The translations under genes were made by a program, and so were the position numbers. A stretch of 64,000 nucleotides of DNA. Origin: CAVSRC01 sp963732845 (GTDB lineage Bacteria; Pseudomonadota; Alphaproteobacteria; Rhizobiales; Kaistiaceae). Numbering within the stretch: the first letter of the stretch is position 1; each line of letters starts with the position of its first letter. This document shows, piece by piece, positions 15,625 to 24,369 of this stretch. The stretch is from contig CAVTBE010000010.1 of assembly GCA_963732845.1 (NCBI GenBank), positions 103,035 through 167,034 on the forward strand, read 5' to 3'. The notes beneath the pieces were generated by a model. It was not told where the DNA came from, ran no database searches, and saw nothing but the letters and a program-made list of their open reading frames with translations.

Positions 15625-17430
15625 ATGGTCTTCAATTCCGCCTCTCATCACCCGCTGCTGTCGGTGCGCGACCTGGTCACCTCCGTGGCGACGCCGACCG
15701 GCGCCAACGTGGTCGTCGATCACATTTCCTTCGACCTCGACCGCGGCGAAACGCTGTGCATCGCCGGCGAAAGCGGGTCGGGCAAATCGATGACGGCGCT
15801 CTCGCTGATGCGTCTGCTGCCCGAGCCGATGGCGCGGATCGCATCCGGCCAGGCGCTTTTCAAGGGGCGCGATCTCTTCCGCCTCGCCGAGGCCGACATG
15901 CGCGCCGTGCGCGGCAACGACATCGGCATGATCTTTCAGGAGCCGATGACGTCGCTCAACCCGGTCCTTTCGATCGGCAAGCAGTTGACGGAAGCGGTCG
16001 CCGCCCACCGGTCGCTTTCCATGAGCGCGGCGCAGGCAGAGGCAAAGCGCCTTCTGGACATCGTGCAGATTCCCGAGGCCGCACGGCGCCTCAGGCAATA
16101 TCCGCATGAACTCTCCGGCGGCATGCGCCAGCGCGTCATGATCGCGATCGCGTTGTCGCAGAAGCCCGATATCCTGATCGCCGACGAGCCGACGACAGCG
16201 CTCGACGTGACGGTTCAGGCGCAGATCCTGTCGCTCCTGCGGCATCTGCAGAACGAGACCGGCTCCGCCCTCATCCTCATCACCCACGACATGGGCGTGG
16301 TGGCCGAGATGGCCGACCGGGTGCTGGTCATGCGCGAGGGCCGCGAGGTCGAACATGCTCCGGTCGGCCGGCTGTTCGCCGTGCCGGAAGCCGATTACAC
16401 CCGCAAGCTGCTCGATGCCGTGCCGGTGCTGGGCGCGATGACCGGCAAGGCGACGCCCATGCGGGCCCAGCAAGCCGACCAGGCCGACGCCGCGAACATC
16501 ATCGAAGCCAATGACCTGACGGTCCGCTTCGACATAAAGGGCGGACTGCTGCAGCGCGCTGTCCGGCGCGTCCACGCGGTCGAAGGCCTGAACCTCGCGC
16601 TCAAGCGCGGCGAGACGCTGTCACTGGTCGGCGAGAGCGGCTGCGGCAAGTCGACCACCGGCAAGGCGATCATGAATCTGGTGCCCTGGTCGGGCGATAT
16701 CTGGATCGACGGGCGCAACACCGGCGGCCTCATGCGCCGGGCGATGAAGCCGATCCTGCGCGATGTGCAGATGGTTTTTCAGGATCCCTATGCCTCACTC
16801 GATCCGCGCATGCGGGTCGGCGACCTTGTGGCCGAGCCTTTGCTGATCCATGGCCTTGCCAAGGGCCAGGAGCTCGAAGACCGGGTGGCCTATCTGTTCG
16901 GACGGGTGGGATTGTCGCGCGACGTCATGCGGCGCTATCCGCACGAATTCTCCGGCGGCCAGCGCCAGCGCATCTGCATCGCCCGGGCGCTGTCGCTGTC
17001 GCCCAAGGCCATCATCGCAGACGAGTGCGTCTCGGCCCTCGATGTGTCGATCCAGGCGCAGGTCCTCGACCTGTTGCAGGACATCCAGAATGAAACCGGC
17101 ATTGCCTACCTGTTCATCTCCCACGACATGGCGGTCGTCGAGCAGATCAGCCATCGCGTCGCGGTGATGTATATGGGCCGGATCGTCGAGATGGGCACGC
17201 GTGTCCAGGTCTTCGAAAATCCGCAACACGCCTATACCAGGCGCCTTCTGGATGCGGTTCCGGTCCCCGACCCGGTCCGTGCGAAACGGCAATACGCGCC
17301 GTTTGTCGGCGAATTGCCGAGCCCGGTCCATGACCTCGACTATGTGCCGCCGCCCCTGGCTTACCGGACGGTCACGGAGGGACATCTGGTCGCCGGCGAC
17401 CCGGCCGCGGAAGCCATGGCTTACGGCTGA
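15625..17430 (+). CDS. Peptide/amide ABC transporter ATPase, fused DppD-DppF (GsiA-like)
   Basis: A 601-residue cytoplasmic ATPase combining both halves that are separate DppD and DppF proteins in other systems. Domain 1 (about residues 10-260) has Walker A GESGSGKSM, signature LSGGMRQRVMIAIALSQ and Walker B ILIADEPTTALDV. Domain 2 (about 290-560) has GESGCGKSTTGKAI, signature FSGGQRQRICIARALSL and AIIADECVSALDV. Note CVSALD in place of the common PVSALD. Oligopeptide/dipeptide C-terminal motifs follow each half (HAYTRRLLDAVPVPDP). It is the last gene of the amide operon. Confidence 0.9.
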   Translation: MVFNSASHHPLLSVRDLVTSVATPTGANVVVDHISFDLDRGETLCIAGESGSGKSMTALSLMRLLPEPMARIASGQALFKGRDLFRLAEADMRAVRGNDIGMIFQEPMTSLNPVLSIGKQLTEAVAAHRSLSMSAAQAEAKRLLDIVQIPEAARRLRQYPHELSGGMRQRVMIAIALSQKPDILIADEPTTALDVTVQAQILSLLRHLQNETGSALILITHDMGVVAEMADRVLVMREGREVEHAPVGRLFAVPEADYTRKLLDAVPVLGAMTGKATPMRAQQADQADAANIIEANDLTVRFDIKGGLLQRAVRRVHAVEGLNLALKRGETLSLVGESGCGKSTTGKAIMNLVPWSGDIWIDGRNTGGLMRRAMKPILRDVQMVFQDPYASLDPRMRVGDLVAEPLLIHGLAKGQELEDRVAYLFGRVGLSRDVMRRYPHEFSGGQRQRICIARALSLSPKAIIADECVSALDVSIQAQVLDLLQDIQNETGIAYLFISHDMAVVEQISHRVAVMYMGRIVEMGTRVQVFENPQHAYTRRLLDAVPVPDPVRAKRQYAPFVGELPSPVHDLDYVPPPLAYRTVTEGHLVAGDPAAEAMAYG

Positions 17431-17891
17431 TGCCGCACGATCCGAATTCGGCACATGCAGCGTCGGTGTGCCTCTACGCAGAGATTGGGCAGTTTTTGTG
17501 CTTGCGCGCCGGGCGCCGCTGGCCAACGGGTAGACGGTCGCAAAGGACCTTTCGATCTCCGCGCATGACGGCGCGGTCGCCGCCTAAATCCGCGCTCGTT
17601 GATTGCACCACACGCCGTCGGCGTTGTGGACCGCGTTCACCCCTCCACGCTTGTCTCACGCAGGACGGCGTTTGTGCACCTGATGCCGCCGGTCGACCGC
17701 TCATGGGTTTCGGTCATCGTGACCGCTGCTGCTGAGTACGGCCTCTATTGGCGCTCCGCCGGGCCCACGGCTTCTAGGCACCGTTGGCATCGTTCCCATC
17801 GACGACAATTCCAGCGTCCGCTCGTCCCGCAGGTCGGCAAGCCTTGACAGATCCTGCCGGGGCTGGTTAGAAATTGAATACCGTTCCTATT
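17431..17891. other. Intergenic region with no supported gene
   Basis: About 460 bp between the amide operon and the DJ-1 gene. Open frames here have arginine-rich, shadow-like translations and no recognisable domain. The 3' portion becomes AT-rich from about 17870 and holds the promoter and operator of the next operon: TTGAATA (17874-17880) is followed by the palindrome at 17892. Confidence 0.5.
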
Positions 17892-17906
17892 TTGAATGTT
17901 ATTCAA
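17892..17906. promoter_or_regulatory. Palindrome TTGAAT-GTT-ATTCAA overlapping the DJ-1 gene start, candidate IclR operator
   Basis: Perfect 6-bp arms around GTT; the last base is the A of the ATG at 17906. An additional half-site TTGAATA occurs at 17874-17880, 18 bp upstream, in direct orientation. A repressor bound here would block the start of the operon. The IclR gene at 21596, cotranscribed with this operon, is the natural candidate; this is inference. Confidence 0.5.
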
Positions 17907-18499
17907 TGATCCACGACAAAGTCCTCATCATCGTTGGCGATGCGACGGAAACGGTCGACACGCTCTATCCCTACTTCCGACTGCAGGAAGCCGGCTTCGA
18001 GCCCGTGGTCGCCGGCCCCGAGGCGCGGCTCTTCCAGATGGTGATGCATGAGATCCGCCCCGGCTGGACCATCACCCGCGAATGGGAAGGCTACCAGCTC
18101 AAGGCCGACATCGCCTTCTGCGACATCGATCCGTCGGAATATGCGGGGATCTTCTTCTCCGGCGGGCGGGCACCTGAATATATCCGCGACGATCCAGATC
18201 TGATCCGCATCACCCAGTATTTCTTCGACCACAACCGACCCATCGCCAGCGTCTGCCATGGCGTGGAAATACCGGCTCGGGCCAATCGCGTGCGCGGCCG
18301 GCGCATGGCGTGTGTGCCGAAGTGCCAGTTCGACCTCGAAATCTGCGGCGGGATCTTCGTCAACGAGCCCTGCGTCATCGACGGCAACCTCTTCTCGGGG
18401 CGCACATTCCACGACCACGGCCACTATGTCGGCCCGTGGATTCGATTGCTGGAGAAGCAGCGGGAGGAACGCAGGAGCGCGCCTGTCGCCGCAGAATAG
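17906..18499 (+). CDS. DJ-1/PfpI family protein
   Basis: A 197-residue class I glutamine-amidotransferase-like fold. Core motifs are KVLIIVGDATETVDTLYPYF at the N-terminus, YAGIFFSGGRAPEYIR (oxyanion strand) and IASVCHG with nucleophile Cys117 in the tight turn, followed by the usual His. The family includes glyoxalase III-like hydratases, isonitrile hydratases, proteases and chaperones, so the reaction is unknown. No clear ribosome-binding site precedes the ATG because a palindrome occupies that place; a leaderless or poorly translated mRNA is possible. It heads the TTT transporter operon (45 bp to the next start), which suggests a metabolic role linked to the imported carboxylate. Confidence 0.8.
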   Translation: MIHDKVLIIVGDATETVDTLYPYFRLQEAGFEPVVAGPEARLFQMVMHEIRPGWTITREWEGYQLKADIAFCDIDPSEYAGIFFSGGRAPEYIRDDPDLIRITQYFFDHNRPIASVCHGVEIPARANRVRGRRMACVPKCQFDLEICGGIFVNEPCVIDGNLFSGRTFHDHGHYVGPWIRLLEKQREERRSAPVAAE

Positions 18500-18544
18500 A
18501 TGGCCGGCCGGCAACCGGCCCAACCAAGGGAGGAACAGGCTGCA

Positions 18545-19543
18545 ATGAAGAAGATATTGTTGATCGCCGCCGGCGCGCTGGTCATGTCGCTGAGCATGGC
18601 TCAGGCCGACTGGAAGCCGGACAAGCCGATCACCGTGATCGTCCCCTACCCCGCTGGCGGGGTGACCGATCTCGTCGTGCGCGTTATCGCCAACGATCTC
18701 GAGCCGGTGCTCGGCCAGCAGGTCGTGGTGGTCAACCAGCCGGGCGCCAATGGCTCGGTCGGCACGCGCGCGGTGATGGATTCGGCGAAGGACGGCTATA
18801 CTTGGCTGTCGGGCGGCGTGCGTGACATCGGCACCTATGCCGTCATGGGCATGCTCGACACCAAGATCACCGACTGGCATCCCTTCGTCATCGCCTCGAT
18901 GAGCTCGATTCTGGCCGTCAACAACGACACCGGCATCGACAGCGTTCAGGGCTTCATCGACGCGATCAAGAAGCAGGGCGACAACTTCCTGGTCGCCACG
19001 GCCGGCCCCAATTCGTCGGGTGGCGTGGCGCTCGGTGCAATCGCCCAGGCCGCCGGTATTTCGCCCAAGCAGATCGTCTATGACGGCGGCAATCCTGCGA
19101 TCCTGGCAACCGTCTCCGGCGAGGCGCAGGCAACGACCCAACTCGCGCTGGAGCAGGCGGAGATGATCCGCGCCGGCCGCCTGAAGCCGCTCGCCGCCAT
19201 CGGCATGACCTCATTGACCCTCGGCGATCAGAAGATCCACGCGATCATCGACGATCTGCCGAACCTGCCGCCGGCCGAGAACTTCGTCGGCATCTACCTG
19301 CCAGCGGGCACGCCCGACGATGTCATCGCCACCCTGAACAAGATCTGGGCCGACACCGTGTCGAACTCGAAGGATCTCGCCACGCTGTGCCATACGCGCG
19401 GCTGCGGCATTGCGCCGATGACGCCGGAGAAGGCTCTGGCGGTGGCCGATCCGCTCATTCGTGCGGCGGCCTGGAGCCTCTATGATCTCGGGCAGGCGAA
19501 GGTCTCTCCGGACACGCTCGGCATCCCGCGTCCGGCCAAGTAA
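18545..19543 (+). CDS. tctC: Tripartite tricarboxylate transporter substrate-binding protein (TctC/BugT family)
   Basis: A 332-residue periplasmic protein. ATG 18545 follows AGGGAGGAAC; the signal peptide KKILLIAAGALVMSLSMAQA precedes DWKPDKPITVIVPYPAGGVT, the hallmark start of TctC proteins (PW-P...VPY-AGG-TD). The motif VVVVNQPGANGSVGTRAVM and the run FLVATAGPNSSGGVALGA are also typical. It binds a carboxylate (citrate, tartrate, aromatic acids and others in different members) and delivers it to TctAB. Ligand unknown. It is followed by tctB after 24 bp. Confidence 0.9.
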   Translation: MKKILLIAAGALVMSLSMAQADWKPDKPITVIVPYPAGGVTDLVVRVIANDLEPVLGQQVVVVNQPGANGSVGTRAVMDSAKDGYTWLSGGVRDIGTYAVMGMLDTKITDWHPFVIASMSSILAVNNDTGIDSVQGFIDAIKKQGDNFLVATAGPNSSGGVALGAIAQAAGISPKQIVYDGGNPAILATVSGEAQATTQLALEQAEMIRAGRLKPLAAIGMTSLTLGDQKIHAIIDDLPNLPPAENFVGIYLPAGTPDDVIATLNKIWADTVSNSKDLATLCHTRGCGIAPMTPEKALAVADPLIRAAAWSLYDLGQAKVSPDTLGIPRPAK

Positions 19544-19567
19544 GCCACGGACACGCGACCGACGGTC

Positions 19568-20062
19568 ATGAACGAACTCGACGGCAAGACACTCACACGG
19601 GCCGATCTGGTGACGGGCATCGTCATCACGGCGCTCGGTCTTGCCGTCGCCATTCTTTCGGCACAGATGCCGACCTACGCCGAACAGAGCGGCGACCTGC
19701 TGACCGCGCCCGGCATCTTCCCGGCGATCATCGGCTTCGTGCTCCTGATCTGCGGGCTCACGCTCACCGTCCGCTCTGTGCGACGCCAGTCGCCGGACGG
19801 CACGCCGATCGCGCTTGGCAGCGCGCTGCGCGTCCTCGCAAGCTTCGTCTTCATGCTGCTTGCGGTTGTCGCGGTCGGACATGTCGACTTTCGCATCGTC
19901 GCCGCCGGCTTCACGCTCGTCTTCTGCGGCACCTTCCTCAACTGGCGCGTGGAGCGCGCCGAGGTGCTGCGCAAGCTGGCGGCGGTCGCCGCCACGGTGC
20001 TGATCGCAGCCGTCGCCATCCCGACGCTCTTCCAGACCGTCTTTCTCGTCCGTCTGCCCTAG
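19568..20062 (+). CDS. tctB: Tripartite tricarboxylate transporter small membrane subunit TctB
   Basis: A 164-residue protein with four predicted membrane segments (about residues 15-32, 50-68, 83-106 and 126-150). The family element between segments 1 and 2, SGDLLTAPGIFPAIIGFVLL, matches the P-G-FP pattern of TctB (DUF1468). It works with TctA as the membrane part of a secondary transporter driven by an ion gradient. Position between tctC and tctA, 11 bp before tctA, confirms the assignment. Confidence 0.9.
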   Translation: MNELDGKTLTRADLVTGIVITALGLAVAILSAQMPTYAEQSGDLLTAPGIFPAIIGFVLLICGLTLTVRSVRRQSPDGTPIALGSALRVLASFVFMLLAVVAVGHVDFRIVAAGFTLVFCGTFLNWRVERAEVLRKLAAVAATVLIAAVAIPTLFQTVFLVRLP

Positions 20063-20073
20063 GTCCGTCGACC

Positions 20074-21582
20074 GTGCTTGTCGCCCTTCTTTCGCTCGCC
20101 ACTCCGACCACCCTCCTGAATGTCCTGTGGGCCACGTTCGGCGGCATGGTCATCGGCGCTTTGCCCGGCCTGACGGCGACCATGGGCCTCGCTCTGATGA
20201 CGTCGCTCACCTACGGAATGGAGGGGAACCAGGCGATCCTGGTGCTGATCTGTCTCTATATCGGCTCGATCTACGGCGGCAGCCGTAGCGCCATCCTGCT
20301 CAACATTCCCGGCACGCCGGCCAATGCCGCGACCGCCGTCGAGGGCTTTCCGATGGCGCTTTCGGGCCGCGCCGCGCAGGCGCTGGGGCTCGCCACCATC
20401 GCCTCGTTTACCGGCAGCTTGTTCGGCGCCTTCTGTCTCTATCTTATCGCGCCGATGCTCGCCGAAATCGCCCTGCGCTTCGGTTCCTTCGAATATTTCC
20501 TCCTCGGCGTCTTCGGCATCCTCATCGCCGGCATGATGACCTCTGTCGACGATCCGCTGAAAGGATGGATCGCCGGATTCTTCGGCCTCCTGGTCTCGAT
20601 GATCGGCCTGGAGGCGTTGCATGCCTATGAGCGTTTCTCCTTCGGCAGCCTGCAGCTTGCCGGCGGTATCGCGCTGATCCCGGCGATGGTCGGCGCCTTC
20701 GGCGTGTCCGAACTGCTTCTGTCGATCGGCAGCGGCAACGCGCGTAGCGCGCCGGTCGGCGCCGCCATGCCCAACCTCGCGTCGCTGTTCAAGGATCTCC
20801 TGGCCAGTAAGCTCACCGTCGTGCGGTCGAGCTTCATCGGCACCGCGATCGGTATCATTCCGGGCGTTGGCGAGGACGTTGCCGCCTGGATCGCCTATGC
20901 CAGCGGTCGGCGCACCCGGCGCGGGCGCGAGTACGGCACCGGCTCGACGGATGGACTGATCGCCGCCGAGACGGCCAACAGCGCCGCTCTGCCCGGCGCC
21001 ATCATTCCCGCCCTCACCCTGGCTGTCCCCGGCTCGGCACCGGCCGCCGTGCTTCTTGCGGCGATGTTCATCCATAATGTACGCCCCGGTCCGATGATCA
21101 TGATCGAGAATCCCGGTTTCGTCGCCGATGTGGTGTGGTTCGTCATCTTTGGCAGTGTCGCCATGGCGGTCCTCGGCCTGCTGCTCACGCGGCCGCTGGT
21201 GGCGATCCTCAGAATCCCGCGCGAATACCTGACGCCGGCGATCTTCACGCTCTGTCTGATTGGACCCTATGCGCTGTCGCAGCGGCTCTTCGACATCTAC
21301 GTCATGCTCGCCTTCGGGGTTCTCGGCTTCCTCATGCGGCTGATGCGCTATCCGATGGCGCCCCTTATTCTCGGCATCATCCTCGGAGGCATGATCGACC
21401 AGAATCTGAGGCGCGCGCTCGTCCTCTTCCACCGCGACCCGACGGCAATCCTGACCCGGCCGATTTCGCTGGTGCTGATCGCGCTGAGCCTTGCGGTTAT
21501 TATCGCCGGCATCCCCAGTGCCCGCCGATTCGGTGCCACACTGCTTGGTCGGAACCGGACGGCAGCGGGCGATTTCGGTTGA
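20074..21582 (+). CDS. tctA: Tripartite tricarboxylate transporter large permease TctA
   Basis: A 502-residue integral membrane protein with about 12 segments. The diagnostic signature GALPGLTATMGLALM near the N-terminus and GGSRSAILLNIPGTPANAAT are classic TctA motifs, repeated in the second half as GIIPGVGEDVAAWIAYAS and LPGAIIPALTLAVPGSAPAA. GTG at 20074 is the only reasonable start. The end of the gene is 13 bp from the IclR regulator start, so the regulator is probably cotranscribed. Confidence 0.92.
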   Translation: MLVALLSLATPTTLLNVLWATFGGMVIGALPGLTATMGLALMTSLTYGMEGNQAILVLICLYIGSIYGGSRSAILLNIPGTPANAATAVEGFPMALSGRAAQALGLATIASFTGSLFGAFCLYLIAPMLAEIALRFGSFEYFLLGVFGILIAGMMTSVDDPLKGWIAGFFGLLVSMIGLEALHAYERFSFGSLQLAGGIALIPAMVGAFGVSELLLSIGSGNARSAPVGAAMPNLASLFKDLLASKLTVVRSSFIGTAIGIIPGVGEDVAAWIAYASGRRTRRGREYGTGSTDGLIAAETANSAALPGAIIPALTLAVPGSAPAAVLLAAMFIHNVRPGPMIMIENPGFVADVVWFVIFGSVAMAVLGLLLTRPLVAILRIPREYLTPAIFTLCLIGPYALSQRLFDIYVMLAFGVLGFLMRLMRYPMAPLILGIILGGMIDQNLRRALVLFHRDPTAILTRPISLVLIALSLAVIIAGIPSARRFGATLLGRNRTAAGDFG

Positions 21583-21595
21583 TCGCGGAGGCCAC

Positions 21596-22426
21596 ATGTC
21601 GGTTCAGCTTCACCGGGCGATCGACATTCTCGAATTGATCGAGACTGCCGAACGCCCGCTCAGCCTTGGCACGATTGCCGAGCGAATTGGCATGAGCAAA
21701 CCCGCCGCGCATCGTCTGCTGCAGGTTCTGGTCGAGCGTGGCTACGTCGAGCAGGATCCGGAGACGCAGAACTACGGTGCGACGCTGCGGCTGGCGATCA
21801 TCGGCTTCGGCCATCTGGCTGCCACGGGCATGCGCGAGGTGACCTATCCCGAGCTTCGTCGGCTGGCCGAAGAGACTGGCGAGCTCGTGCGGCTCGCCGT
21901 CGTCGACAGCAATGCGCTGACCTGGATCGCCGAAGCGCAAGGGGCGCGGTCGGGGCTGCGCTATGACGGCAATCTCGGCCGACAGGCCGTGCTTCACGCG
22001 ACCGCCGCCGGCAAGGCGTGGCTGGCGACGATGAGCGACGAAGCGGCGGTAAAGCTGGTGCTCGACAAGGGCTTTTCGGGTGGCGACGACACCGGCCCGC
22101 GTGCGGTGACGACGATCGATGAGTTGCTGCAGACGCTGAAGGAGACCCGGACACGCGGCTACGCGACGGCGATCGAGGAGGGGGCACTCGGCGTCAGCGC
22201 CGTTGCCGTGCCCGTCTTCGACCCGCAGCAACCGAAAACCTGCGTCGCTTCGATCATCATCGTCGGCCCCAGCGCACGGATGGTGCCGCAGCGGATTGAG
22301 GTGGTCGCGCCACTGCTTGCCGCCGCCGCCAAACGCATCAGTTCGCTTTGGCCGATACGCAGCCACGTCACGTCGGTTACGGCGAAGACGGATGCTCCTC
22401 TCGCGAAGGTGCAGGGCGCCGCATGA
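21596..22426 (+). CDS. IclR-family transcriptional regulator
   Basis: A 276-residue regulator. The N-terminal winged helix-turn-helix (LHRAIDILELIE, then SLGTIAERIGMSKPAAHRLL) is followed by the IclR effector domain (GELVRLAVVDSNALTWIAEA, HATAAGKAWLATMSD and GYATAIEEGALGVSAVAVPV). ATG 21596 after GCGGAGG is the start; the frame upstream lies in tctA. It ends in a 4-bp ATGA overlap with the next gene. It likely senses the carboxylate carried by the TTT transporter or a product of it and binds the palindrome upstream of the DJ-1 gene. Confidence 0.88.
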   Translation: MSVQLHRAIDILELIETAERPLSLGTIAERIGMSKPAAHRLLQVLVERGYVEQDPETQNYGATLRLAIIGFGHLAATGMREVTYPELRRLAEETGELVRLAVVDSNALTWIAEAQGARSGLRYDGNLGRQAVLHATAAGKAWLATMSDEAAVKLVLDKGFSGGDDTGPRAVTTIDELLQTLKETRTRGYATAIEEGALGVSAVAVPVFDPQQPKTCVASIIIVGPSARMVPQRIEVVAPLLAAAAKRISSLWPIRSHVTSVTAKTDAPLAKVQGAA

Positions 22427-23100
22427 AAAGCGGCGGCGGCGTGCTGCTCATCTGGAACGACATCGTGCAAGGCCGCGAGGCGGCGTTCCGTGCCTGGCAC
22501 GACGGGGAACATATCCCCGAGCGCGTCGGCATTCCGGGCTTCCTTTGCGGACGGCGGCTCTATGGCCCGGCCGCGAGTCCGCGCTGGCTGACCCTCTACG
22601 AGGCGACGGATGTCGGGGTCTTCTCCAGCCCCGCCTACATTGCGCGGCTCGATGCGCCGACAGGGCTAACGCGAGACATCCTGCCGAGCTTCCGCGCGAC
22701 GCAGCGGATGGCCGGCCGCGTGGTCAGCGCCGCCGGCACGGGACGTGGCGAAGCGGTCGCGACGACCCGGATATGGCTCAAAGCCGCGACGGCGGGACCA
22801 CCTCCCATCGACGAGCTCGATCGCCTGGTCCCAATGCTGGCGGACTTGCCGCAAGTCGCGGCAGCGGCGGTCGCGGTCGCCGATGCGGCCGGGTCACAGA
22901 AGGCCACTGCCGAGAGACACCTGCGGCCGCCGGACGAACGCACGCCGGATCTCGTTCTGATTGTCGAGGGAAGCTTCGACCACGCATCGCAGCCACGGGA
23001 CTTCGCCCCCCGCGCCCTGCTCGCCGCGGCAGACCGCATCGCCAGCGACCTCTATCGTCTTGAGTTCGGTTTGGCAGCGCCGGACCAGGAACGAGCCTGA
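22423..23100 (+). CDS. Hypothetical protein, probable ferredoxin-like alpha/beta-barrel
   Basis: A 225-residue protein translationally coupled (ATGA) to the IclR gene. The first half, GVLLIWNDIVQGREAAFRAW followed by HDGEHIPERVGIPGFLCGRR and a later LTLYEATDVGVFSSPAYIAR, has the pattern of dimeric alpha-beta barrel proteins (DUF4286/EthD-like), with His-Asp-x-x-His near the N-terminus. The second half appears to repeat the fold with weaker similarity (LVLIVEGSFDHA). No catalytic motif is recognised. The coupling to a TTT transporter and a DJ-1 gene suggests a catabolic role. Confidence is high that it is a gene, low on function. Confidence 0.7.
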   Translation: MKSGGGVLLIWNDIVQGREAAFRAWHDGEHIPERVGIPGFLCGRRLYGPAASPRWLTLYEATDVGVFSSPAYIARLDAPTGLTRDILPSFRATQRMAGRVVSAAGTGRGEAVATTRIWLKAATAGPPPIDELDRLVPMLADLPQVAAAAVAVADAAGSQKATAERHLRPPDERTPDLVLIVEGSFDHASQPRDFAPRALLAAADRIASDLYRLEFGLAAPDQERA

Positions 23101-23149
23101 AAGAAGCAAGTTCAACCCGGGACCATCTTGGTCAGTGCGATCTTCGCAC

Positions 23150-23690
23150 GGACTTGGAGGATCATTGCGTAGCGGGTTCTCTTCGAGGGGCGCGAGCGTG
23201 CGCTGCATGATCCGCAGTTGCGGCAGGTCCCGTTCGGGATCGGCATCGCCGCTGCTCGAATAGCCGGACAGGAGCTTTCTGATCTTCCGGCGCGCGAAGA
23301 AGGACCTGGGCCAGAACGCGGCGCACGCCTCCCGCCACCGTCTCTCAAGATCATCAACCGGAATACCGGCGACCTTGTCGTCGTCATAAGCGGCGGACAA
23401 GCGCCCCGCCGCTTCTTCAAAGCTCCGGACCGCGTCCGCCAACGTGCCAACCGCGGCTTTCAGCTGGTCGAACTGCTGCTCGAAAACGACATCCAGGCGG
23501 ATGCCGCGCGACTGGATCAGGAGGCTGGCCAGCGAAACGAGAGCGTGAATGTCGGCGAAGGACAGGTTGTCGGTTCGCTGGATGCCGGCCTCGGCGGCAG
23601 AAGCCGCCGATCTGGGGCGTCAGCTGCTGCGCCGTATCGCGCAGATGCCGGCAGGCAGCAATGAGGCTCTGCTGCCAGCGCACCGACCTT
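23150..23690 (-). pseudogene. Remnant of a large superfamily I helicase-like protein (DUF3320/DUF4011 type)
   Basis: Read on the minus strand, the segment encodes LSFADIHALVSLASLLIQSR, then ERRWREACAAFWPRSFFARR followed by KIRKLLSGYSSSGDADPERD and LPQLRIMQRTLAPLEENPL. The pattern of W...FWP.S...R+KIRKLL.Y....DP..DLP resembles an internal part of very large helicase/nuclease-like proteins annotated DUF3320/DUF4011 (recalled from memory, not searched). No start, Walker motifs or nuclease domain remain, and a frameshift lies near 23600. It is a leftover of a deleted gene between the TTT operon and the Crp gene. Confidence 0.5.
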
Positions 23691-23691
23691 T

Positions 23692-24369
23692 TCATTTTCG
23701 CTTGAACGCACCGCCGTCATGCAGAACATAGTTCAGCAGAGCTTTTTGAACTTTTAGCTCGCCGTTGTAGTCGATCAAGCCGAGCTTTCGAAACTTGTTC
23801 ATGAATTCGGTCACCCGGGCGCGGGTCGTTCCGACCATCTGGGCGAGCAGTTCATGGTTCACTTTTATGGGGATTGGTTCCGGACCAACGTCATTGCCGT
23901 AGTTGGCCAGCAGCAGAAGAACCCGGGCCAGCCGCATTTCGCTGGAACTGAATAACTGGTCGACCAGGTCCGATTCAACGCGGGCGGTCCGGGTCAGGAG
24001 ATGGAAAAGAAAATAGTCGGCAAACTCTGGCTCGAAACGCAGGAGGCGCGCCATGGCCTCCGTATCCAGGCGAACAATGTCGCATGGCGTCATTGTGACG
24101 GCCGTAGACAAACGCACCGGCGCCCCAGTAATGGCTTGCTCGCCGCAGAATTCGTCCGGCCCGCGGATTGCGACGACGGCCTCCTTGCCACCCTTGTTTA
24201 TGACGGTGACTTTGACCTTGCCCGTGTGGATATAAAAAACAGAATCCGCCGGGCCTCCTTGTGCGTAGAGTGTCTGATTTGTCTGATAATTCGTTATGGT
24301 CCTTGTGGGCCCCCGTTGCGTGAGAAAGCCCAAGACGTCAAAGGATGAACGTTTTGCGGTTGTCGCCAT
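23692..24369 (-). CDS. Crp/Fnr-family transcriptional regulator
   Basis: A 225-residue protein with a cyclic-nucleotide-binding-like beta-roll (VFYIHTGKVKVTVINKGGKE, then FCGEQAITGAPVRLSTAVTM) and a C-terminal Crp-type helix-turn-helix (VNHELLAQMVGTTRARVTEF). No FNR-type cluster of four cysteines is visible; it has cysteines only at two places. Alphaproteobacterial relatives are often orphan stress or anaerobiosis regulators. The ATG at 24369 gives the expected length. There is no obvious regulatory partner next to it, and its 3' end abuts gene remnants. Confidence 0.85.
   Translation of the reverse strand: MATTAKRSSFDVLGFLTQRGPTRTITNYQTNQTLYAQGGPADSVFYIHTGKVKVTVINKGGKEAVVAIRGPDEFCGEQAITGAPVRLSTAVTMTPCDIVRLDTEAMARLLRFEPEFADYFLFHLLTRTARVESDLVDQLFSSSEMRLARVLLLLANYGNDVGPEPIPIKVNHELLAQMVGTTRARVTEFMNKFRKLGLIDYNGELKVQKALLNYVLHDGGAFKRK

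Noticed and set aside
17430..17735. 101-residue frame after the amide operon
   Set aside because: No ribosome site, Arg/Pro/Ser-rich composition, no domain.
20059..21597. 512-residue frame antisense to tctA
   Set aside because: Charged, low-complexity translation; tctA on the other strand is unambiguous.
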